Origin: Eggerthellaceae bacterium | Lineage (GTDB): Bacteria; Actinomycetota; Coriobacteriia; Coriobacteriales; Eggerthellaceae | Length of the DNA: 8,160 nucleotides | Assembly (NCBI GenBank): GCA_003452695.1 | Contig: DMNP01000314.1 | Coordinates: forward strand, 1 to 8,160 | Reading direction: 5' to 3' | Shown here: in pieces, positions 1 to 5,540 of the stretch | Layout of the letters: every line of letters begins with the position of its first letter | Position numbering within the stretch: position 1 is the first letter of the stretch | Made by a program: the position numbers and the translations under genes | Notes under the pieces: generated by a model | Seen by the model: the letters and a program-made list of their open reading frames with translations, nothing else | What the model was told of the DNA's origin: nothing | The model's database searches: none

Positions 1-21
1 ACGCCGTTCGTAGAACGGCGT
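1..21 (-). terminator. Probable intrinsic terminator hairpin after the serpin gene
   Basis: Bases 1-9 (ACGCCGTTC) and 13-21 (GAACGGCGT) are perfect inverted repeats around the 3-base loop GTA. The GC-rich 9-bp stem starts 3 bases after the serpin TAA stop (25-27). The position and stem fit a Rho-independent terminator. The U-tract expected in the minus direction would lie outside the window, so it cannot be confirmed. The hairpin could also serve a convergent gene beyond the edge. Confidence 0.7.
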
Positions 22-24
22 ACC

Positions 25-1407
25 TTAAAGATCACTGACCGTGCCTATGAAGATGGGGAGCTTCGTGGCGTTGTCGACGATGGCGTAGACGAACGGGCGG
101 TCCAGAACCACGCTCTTAACATCCCCGATGAAAGCGGAGCTTGCTTTCACGAAGACTGCCGTTACCGCTGCCGCCTTGGTGCCTTGCTCGTCAACGTCGA
201 TCTTGGTCTTGTGCACTACCTGGCCAAGGTACAAATTGCCGGAGGTGTCCTTGCCCATCTTCGAGAAGTTGGCGTTCGGGGCGAATGCCTGGGGCATGCC
301 CATGGCGGCCAGCTGACTTTGCATGTTGTCGTTGTCGTAATCAAGGGAATACTTCGGCAAGCCAGTGCGTACGACCGCGCGCTTGGCGCCGGCTATAGCC
401 TTGCGGAAGGAGTCGCCGGTAAGCGACGCGACGTACGACTTCGCGTTCATTCCCTTGTTCGGCAGCAGGGCAACATAGCTGTAGCCTTTGGCATAGGGCT
501 TGATGAAGCCAGTCGCATTGTCGGTTTCTATGTAGGACTGCTCGGTGCCGTACATCATATCCACTTTGCGCTTCTTGCCGTTTGCGGCATGGAAGGCGGC
601 CTTGCGCACAGAACCCTTGTCGTAAGGGGTAAGCCACTCGGCGTCAAAGCACAAGGCGTTGGCTATGACGAGCCGGTCTTCGGGCTGCAGCTGGCCCACG
701 ATGCGCTTGATCATGTTGTCGGTGTTATCCGCGGCCCATGCGTTTATGCTATCGACCGTGGCAGGGTTGGCGAAGTCCGCGGATTGAACATTCGCGTTAA
801 AGGCGCGCCGGACGGTCGACACGAACGCCTTCTTCATCTTCAGCGTGTCGCACTCGTGGTACCAAAGGGCGTTTGCGCTTTTCAGCCGAGCCTTCTTGGA
901 ATTAACGAGCTTGCTGTTGTACCAGCTGAGGTTTTTGTTGATGCGCGCCTGCGATGCTCCGCCGCCAATGACCTTGCGCATTTGCGCCGCAGTCTTGCCA
1001 GCGGCTCCGTTGGCCGTAACGGCCAGCGCGTTCATCACCGACATGGGCGAAACGGTCACGTTCGCATTCTTGCCCTTGGCCGCCACGCAGCGCTGGAAGA
1101 GCTGGATGGAGAAATCGGCGCTGGCCTTCTTGAAGGCCTTCAGCTGCTTGGCCGTGGGCTTTGCGGGTTTGGCTTTCTTTACCTTCTTGGCCGTCTGGGC
1201 TTGAAGGGCATCCCCCGAAGCCAGCGGGGCCGCCGCTTCGAGCGCCTGGCGTGCGCTCGATGCCTCCTGGCCCGTTGCGGCATATGCGCGGGACACCGCA
1301 TCCGGCGAATGTCCGGATAGCGCGCCACCGACCACAAGGCAAATGCCCAGTGCGCACAAGAGCAGCGCCAGGGCCAATCCGATGTTCCGTTTACGACGAG
1401 ATAGCAT
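25..1407 (-). CDS. Secreted or membrane-anchored serpin (serine protease inhibitor)
   Basis: 460 residues. Serpins trap serine or cysteine proteases by a suicide mechanism in which the cleaved reactive loop inserts into a beta-sheet. The N-terminus (RRKR, then a hydrophobic stretch at about 10-30) is a signal peptide or anchor; AYA at 41-43 is a possible signal peptidase I site. A Lys/Ala/Pro-rich linker at about 72-90 leads into a complete serpin fold. Visible family motifs are VTVSPMSVMNAL (117-128), SANALWY (177-183), LVIANALCF (246-254) and DRPFVYAI (436-443). The hinge EQGTKAAAV (407-415) has Thr at P14 and small residues at P12-P9, the pattern of inhibitory serpins. Counting from E407 as P17 puts P1-P1' at Ser423-Ser424. 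This start is chosen because ATG 1407 follows AGGAGG by 5 bases and leads straight into the signal sequence. A promoter-like box lies upstream, so the gene is probably transcribed separately from the c-di-GMP gene. The family call is firm; the target protease is unknown. Confidence 0.95.
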   Translation of the reverse strand: MLSRRKRNIGLALALLLCALGICLVVGGALSGHSPDAVSRAYAATGQEASSARQALEAAAPLASGDALQAQTAKKVKKAKPAKPTAKQLKAFKKASADFSIQLFQRCVAAKGKNANVTVSPMSVMNALAVTANGAAGKTAAQMRKVIGGGASQARINKNLSWYNSKLVNSKKARLKSANALWYHECDTLKMKKAFVSTVRRAFNANVQSADFANPATVDSINAWAADNTDNMIKRIVGQLQPEDRLVIANALCFDAEWLTPYDKGSVRKAAFHAANGKKRKVDMMYGTEQSYIETDNATGFIKPYAKGYSYVALLPNKGMNAKSYVASLTGDSFRKAIAGAKRAVVRTGLPKYSLDYDNDNMQSQLAAMGMPQAFAPNANFSKMGKDTSGNLYLGQVVHKTKIDVDEQGTKAAAVTAVFVKASSAFIGDVKSVVLDRPFVYAIVDNATKLPIFIGTVSDL

Positions 1408-1412
1408 AAGAA

Positions 1413-1418
1413 CCTCCT
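1413..1418 (-). promoter_or_regulatory. Ribosome binding site of the serpin gene
   Basis: AGGAGG on the minus strand, 5 bases before ATG 1407. It is a full Shine-Dalgarno match and fixes the serpin start. Confidence 0.9.
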
Positions 1419-1446
1419 ATCACGGTTTTCGAACACATCGTCTGCT

Positions 1447-1452
1447 ATTCTA
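1447..1452 (-). promoter_or_regulatory. Candidate -10 box of the serpin promoter
   Basis: TAGAAT on the minus strand matches the TATAAT consensus at 5 of 6 positions. It would place the transcript start near 1440, giving a leader of about 33 bases that contains AGGAGG. No convincing -35 box is visible 16-18 bases upstream, so this is tentative. Confidence 0.45.
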
Positions 1453-1480
1453 GCGCAACGACGCAGACCGCCGCGCCTCT

Positions 1481-1543
1481 CGAACCCTCGCGCACAAGAA
1501 AACAAGCCGCAGGCGTTACAGGGTTCGCACGTCCCTCGCGTGC
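1481..1543. other. Cluster of small inverted repeats between the c-di-GMP and serpin genes
   Basis: CGAACCCT (1481-1488) and AGGGTTCG (1520-1527) are perfect 8-base inverted repeats enclosing 31 bases. Next to them GCACG (1527-1531) and CGTGC (1539-1543) form a 5-bp stem with a 7-base loop. The octamer CCCTCGCG occurs twice (1485-1492 and 1533-1540). The cluster lies upstream of the candidate serpin -10 box and downstream of the c-di-GMP gene, so it could be 3' UTR structure, an operator, or chance in GC-rich DNA. The rest of the 1408-1631 gap holds the palindrome GGGCGCCC (1621-1628), just after the c-di-GMP gene stop, and no credible gene. Confidence 0.35.
1496..1517 (-). terminator. Weak candidate terminator downstream of the c-di-GMP gene
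   Basis: In the minus direction a short bulged stem (AA-GCC / GGC-TT, loop TGC, 1504-1517) runs into the T-rich stretch TTGTTTTCTT (1505-1496). The stem is short and lies 115 bases after the stop codon at 1632, so this is only a possibility. Confidence 0.25.
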
Positions 1544-1631
1544 ATGTGCCAACCGCAATCGCCAGTTGCGCTCCAGCTGGTGGTAGAAGCGAGGCACGAG
1601 CGTTTATCCAATTGCCGCATGGGCGCCCTGG

Positions 1632-4600
1632 TTACGCACCGGTCCGTTCGTCTCGGTTCACGAGAATGACATAGAACACCTTGCCAATCCTGTCCACCTC
1701 TACGAGACGACTGTTGGCAGCGGCGCGCATCACCTTCCCCGACTTGGTCATGATGCGGTAGTTGCTGAAACCCTTCGCGCCCTCCGCGCCCAGTTCTGCC
1801 TGGCGGTCGAGCGCCTGGCGCACGCGCGGCCAATCGTCGGGATGCACGAAGCCGCGGGAACTGCCGCCCGTGAACTCCATAAGGTCCGACAGGCTGTCGC
1901 ATTCCAGCATCTCGCGCAGCTCGTCGTTTGCGAACAGGATTTCCGAGTTCTGGCTTGCGGTATGCACCAGTATTCCGCCGGGGATGTTTTCAGCCACATC
2001 GCGCGACGAGAACCCGAGCAGCGTGCGGTAGTGGGTTTCGATCTCGGGCGAATAGCGCATGCAGCCCGACTTGCCCGTAAGCTTCACGGCGTACAAGGCG
2101 ACGTCGGCCTTGGTGTAGGCGCTCTTCAGGCTGTCCACCTGAAGGGGGTATTCCACATAGCCGATGGACAGGGAAGCGGGATAGCACACGCCCCCGCTCT
2201 CGCAGCCCTTCGGAGCCGCTGACAGGGATCCGAACAGCTCGTCGGCGCGGGCAACGCTTTCGCCATACAGCAGCGCAAGAAACTCGTCACCGCCGTTGCG
2301 CCCCACGATGGAGCCGGCAGGCAACATGTCCACGACCAGTTCCGCGAGCGCCCGCAGCATGTCGTCGCCCACCGTATGACCGAACTTGTCGTTAAGCGTC
2401 TTGAAGTCGTCCACGTCCATAAGCGCAAGCACGAACGGCGCCTCGGGATTGCCTTCCAGTTGCTCGGCTATGGCTGCATCGATGCCACGCCTGTTCAGCA
2501 AGCCGGTAAGGCCATCGTGCGTGCCCGCCCTTTCCAGCACTTCCATCAGATGGTGGTTGGCTATTCGGGCGCTTATGAACGGCCCCACGGTTTCCAGCAG
2601 GCGCTTCGCGTCGAACCCTTCGTCTATCAGATAGTTGTCCGCCACCAGGAACCCCAACAGCTCGTCGCCGTTCAGCAGCGGAACGGCCATTATCCGCTTG
2701 ATGCCGTGGCTCTCGAAACGGCGGCGCAGCACCTCGTCGATGCCCTGGAGCTGCGACACGTCGGGGATCATGAGCGCATCGCCGCGCTTCATCAGGCGCT
2801 CCCACGTCCGGAAATCCTCGTTGTTCTTGCCCTGCAGCATCGCAATGTTGGACTCTACGCCTTCGGCGCACCACTCGAAGGTGCTGCTCGTAGTCGATTC
2901 CCCCCGCTCGAAGATGTACAACCGCTCGGGATGCACCGTGCGGCTGACCATTTCCAGCACGTCGTTCATGGAATCCTCATAGCTCTTTTCGCCGTTGAAG
3001 GCGCTTGCGATGCCAATTATCAGGTCGGATGTATCGCGGCTGACGATTATTTCCTCGCGTTCGCGGTGCTCGTCGTCCACGATGGTGAAAGCGAAGACCA
3101 AACAGCCCTCCACCGGAGACGGCGCCATGTTGAAGCTGAGCCAATGGCCGACCTGCGGCCCGTACAGCACATCGTGCACATCTTCGCCGAGCACTGCAGC
3201 ACGATAGCAATAGGGAAACCAGACCGATCCCCGACCCTCGCTGAGCACCTGATACGACCTGCCGGCAATGTCCGAAGCGTCGTAGCCGCACCACGTGCAG
3301 TACATTTCGTTGGCATACACGTATTCCGCATCGACCACCTCGGTGCCGGCATCGTTCAAAACGACCCGCAGCACCGCATAGGCAACCGGCACATCGCCGA
3401 ACGAACCGAGCGCCGTCCCGAGCATCGTGGGCACCGACGCCAGCACGAACGCATCGGCATCGGCCGTCGACGCCACCGGGCGCGTGTAGAATTGCAGCCC
3501 CGTTCCATATTCCATGCGCCCTGCAATGCGCTCCCACATCCCTGTTTTCAGGCTGCGCTCTGCGGCTTCTCCGTATTCGACATCCACTCCATGCGCAAAG
3601 ACGAGCGTCTGCAGGTTGGGTTCCGACAGGGGTATGGCCCCGCCGTTGTCCAGGAACTGCCGGTAGCTATCGTTTGCACGCAACAAGCTCCAGGTGTCGC
3701 CGCGGCGCTCCATGACGCCGCTCGGAAACGCCGAAAGCGGGGTGCCATCCACGGCACGTCCGTCCACGTTCGACGTTATGTCCAGCAAGTCCACATCGCC
3801 CACGGCGTTCCAGTACTCGAATTCGTTGTTGCGTTCGCGCGGAATGCCGGCACCCCGCTTGTAGCGGCCCATCACGATTTGCAGAGGTTGGGGCTGCGAA
3901 TAGTAGAAGCCCTGCAGCATGTTGCAGCCCATGCTCTCCAAAAACACTGCTTGCTCGCGTGTTTCCACTCCCTCGGCCAGCGTGCTCAGGCCGATCTTGG
4001 CCGCCATGCTGACCACGCCCGCCACGATTTTGCGCGATTTTTCGCTATGAACGCTCTTCACCAGGCCCATGTCCAGTTTTACCAGGTCGAATTCGAACTC
4101 CTGCAACGTGTACAAAGACGAGTAGCCGCTGCCGAAGTCGTCCATCCATACCTTGAACCCGCTATCGCGCAAAGACTTCACTTGCCGCTTGAATTCGGCG
4201 GGATCGCTGGATGCGGCCGATTCGGTGAACTCCACCCGTATCAGCCCGTGCGGCAGACCCTTCTCGTCCATGCGCCGCACCAGCTCGGCGGCGATGTCCA
4301 AGGACCTCAAATCGCGCAGCGACACGTTCACCGACACCGGCACGACCGGCACGCCGCGGTCCTGCTTGGTCAGCATGTCGTCGAGCACGCATCCGATGAT
4401 ATGCAGGTCCAGCTTCTGCAGCAGCCCTGCCTCTTCGAGCACGGGAACGAACTGTTGGGGAGAGAGGGGGCCGAATTCGGGGTCGATCCAGCGTGCGAGA
4501 GCTTCCTCGCCGCACACGTTGCCCGTCGAGGAACGCACGATGGGCTGGTAGAAGGGGCGAATCCAGCCTTCGGACATGGCTGCGTCCACATGGTCGAGCA

Positions 4601-5522
4601 GGTGAATTCGCAAGCGCGTTTCCGAGCGCATGTCGTCGTCGAACCACATAAGGTGCGAACGCCACGTCTTGCGGTCCAGGTCGCAGGCAATCTTTGCCCG
4701 ATCGAATCCCACGGCGACGATGTCGTCTTCGGGCTCGCAAATATACGCGCCCGCGCGAATCGGCAGAACCTTCCCATCGTTCACACGGGTGAAGTCGTCG
4801 AACAGCGAAGCAATCCGTTCGTCGATTCCAACATCGGACGAAAACGCATAGAAATGGTCTTCTCCGAAACGCGAGCAGGCTTCGCTGCCGAAATGCTTGC
4901 GTATCACGTCGCCAAAGGCGCAGAGAAGGCTATCGCCTTCGGCGCGGCCGTATTCGGTGTTGAAAGACTTCAATCCGACAAGGTCGAGCGCAACTGCAAC
5001 CGGGTGCTCTCCCCGGCCCCTTATGGCATCGGATCCAAGCTCGGCCAGCTCGTGGAATCGCACCATGCTCGGCAGGCCCGTAAGCCAATCGATCGTGCCC
5101 CGCTGCATCATCTCGATGATGAACACGTAGAACACCGGCCGGCCATTTGAAGTTTCCACGAGGCGCCCGAAATCCTCCACGTTCACCAGGCGGCCGCTCT
5201 TGGTTTCTATGCGGTAGTAGATGTGGTCGAGCTTGTCGTGCTTTCCCACCTGCCCCCAAATGCTGTCCTCTGCAGCGTCGATGTCTTCTGCGTGAACGAA
5301 ACTGCGGAAGCTGCCCTTGGTATGCGCCATGAAGTCCTCGACCGAATCGCATTCGAACAGGTCGACGACGTATTGGTTGACGTGGATTATCTCCTCGTCG
5401 CCGTCCGCATAGTACACGATAATGCCGCCAGGTGCATTGTCGCTGTTCAACGGCAGGTCGTACACATAGCCGCTGTACTGCGACCCTTCCATCATGGCAA
5501 CCCTCTTATCCATGTCCACCAA
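1632..5522 (-). CDS. Large cytosolic c-di-GMP enzyme: PAS-GGDEF(degenerate)-EAL-PAS-like-GAF-GGDEF-PAS
   Basis: 1296 residues, no signal peptide or membrane segment. Predicted to make and break cyclic di-GMP. Domains: PAS (about 28-140); degenerate GGDEF (144-298) with GEDHF at 220-224 in place of GGDEF and Val182 in place of the second metal Asp; EAL (305-548), apparently catalytically complete: QPI 326-328, EAL 340-342, N399, EFTE 431-434, DDFG 461-464, K482/D484, EGVE 517-520 and Q537; two PAS-like segments (about 570-700 and 700-825); GAF (about 835-995); canonical GGDEF (1002-1157) with D1036, D1038, N1044, D1045 and GGDEF 1077-1081; PAS (about 1178-1292). The second GGDEF lacks the RxxD inhibitory site. 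The first and last PAS domains are clear paralogues. The start is uncertain: TTG 5522, GTG 5519 and ATG 5513 are all in frame, and AAGGA (5531-5535) is 8 bases from the TTG. Only 18 bases separate it from the membrane protein gene, so the two are probably one operon. Whether synthesis or hydrolysis dominates cannot be told. Confidence 0.95.
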   Translation of the reverse strand: MVDMDKRVAMMEGSQYSGYVYDLPLNSDNAPGGIIVYYADGDEEIIHVNQYVVDLFECDSVEDFMAHTKGSFRSFVHAEDIDAAEDSIWGQVGKHDKLDHIYYRIETKSGRLVNVEDFGRLVETSNGRPVFYVFIIEMMQRGTIDWLTGLPSMVRFHELAELGSDAIRGRGEHPVAVALDLVGLKSFNTEYGRAEGDSLLCAFGDVIRKHFGSEACSRFGEDHFYAFSSDVGIDERIASLFDDFTRVNDGKVLPIRAGAYICEPEDDIVAVGFDRAKIACDLDRKTWRSHLMWFDDDMRSETRLRIHLLDHVDAAMSEGWIRPFYQPIVRSSTGNVCGEEALARWIDPEFGPLSPQQFVPVLEEAGLLQKLDLHIIGCVLDDMLTKQDRGVPVVPVSVNVSLRDLRSLDIAAELVRRMDEKGLPHGLIRVEFTESAASSDPAEFKRQVKSLRDSGFKVWMDDFGSGYSSLYTLQEFEFDLVKLDMGLVKSVHSEKSRKIVAGVVSMAAKIGLSTLAEGVETREQAVFLESMGCNMLQGFYYSQPQPLQIVMGRYKRGAGIPRERNNEFEYWNAVGDVDLLDITSNVDGRAVDGTPLSAFPSGVMERRGDTWSLLRANDSYRQFLDNGGAIPLSEPNLQTLVFAHGVDVEYGEAAERSLKTGMWERIAGRMEYGTGLQFYTRPVASTADADAFVLASVPTMLGTALGSFGDVPVAYAVLRVVLNDAGTEVVDAEYVYANEMYCTWCGYDASDIAGRSYQVLSEGRGSVWFPYCYRAAVLGEDVHDVLYGPQVGHWLSFNMAPSPVEGCLVFAFTIVDDEHREREEIIVSRDTSDLIIGIASAFNGEKSYEDSMNDVLEMVSRTVHPERLYIFERGESTTSSTFEWCAEGVESNIAMLQGKNNEDFRTWERLMKRGDALMIPDVSQLQGIDEVLRRRFESHGIKRIMAVPLLNGDELLGFLVADNYLIDEGFDAKRLLETVGPFISARIANHHLMEVLERAGTHDGLTGLLNRRGIDAAIAEQLEGNPEAPFVLALMDVDDFKTLNDKFGHTVGDDMLRALAELVVDMLPAGSIVGRNGGDEFLALLYGESVARADELFGSLSAAPKGCESGGVCYPASLSIGYVEYPLQVDSLKSAYTKADVALYAVKLTGKSGCMRYSPEIETHYRTLLGFSSRDVAENIPGGILVHTASQNSEILFANDELREMLECDSLSDLMEFTGGSSRGFVHPDDWPRVRQALDRQAELGAEGAKGFSNYRIMTKSGKVMRAAANSRLVEVDRIGKVFYVILVNRDERTGA

Positions 5523-5525
5523 CCG

Positions 5526-5535
5526 CCCCTTCCTT
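5526..5535 (-). promoter_or_regulatory. Ribosome binding site of the c-di-GMP gene
   Basis: AAGGAAGGGG on the minus strand lies in the gap after the upstream TGA (5541-5543). AAGGA is 8 bases from TTG 5522 and AGGGG is 6 bases from GTG 5519. ATG 5513 is 12-17 bases away, which argues for one of the non-ATG starts. Confidence 0.6.
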
Positions 5536-5540
5536 GACGA

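Noticed and set aside
184..1320. A 378-codon open frame on the plus strand opposite the serpin gene
   Set aside because: It is an in-register shadow of a gene with unmistakable serpin motifs.
1336..1356. Lipoprotein lipobox in the serpin signal (Cys18 or Cys23)
   Set aside because: The residues before these cysteines (LLL and LGI) do not fit the lipobox pattern with a small residue at -1.
1475..1493. A tRNA T-arm-like sequence (AGGGTTCGAGAGG on the minus strand)
   Set aside because: The flanking bases do not pair as a 5-bp T-stem, and no acceptor, D or anticodon arm is found nearby.
1408..1631. Possible c-di-GMP riboswitch before the serpin gene
   Set aside because: The conserved cores of the known c-di-GMP riboswitch classes are not present, and the candidate leader after the -10 box is only about 33 bases.
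1516..1902. A 128-codon minus-strand frame running from the end of the c-di-GMP gene into the gap
   Set aside because: Most of it overlaps the C-terminal PAS coding sequence in another frame. Its tail matches no domain, including the DxLTGL-type start that a lost downstream GGDEF would show.
2376..5150. A 924-codon open frame on the plus strand opposite the c-di-GMP gene
   Set aside because: It is in exact codon register with the real gene, so it stays open simply because TTA, CTA and TCA codons are rare in this GC-rich genome. Its translation is His/Arg/Gln-rich and shows no domain.
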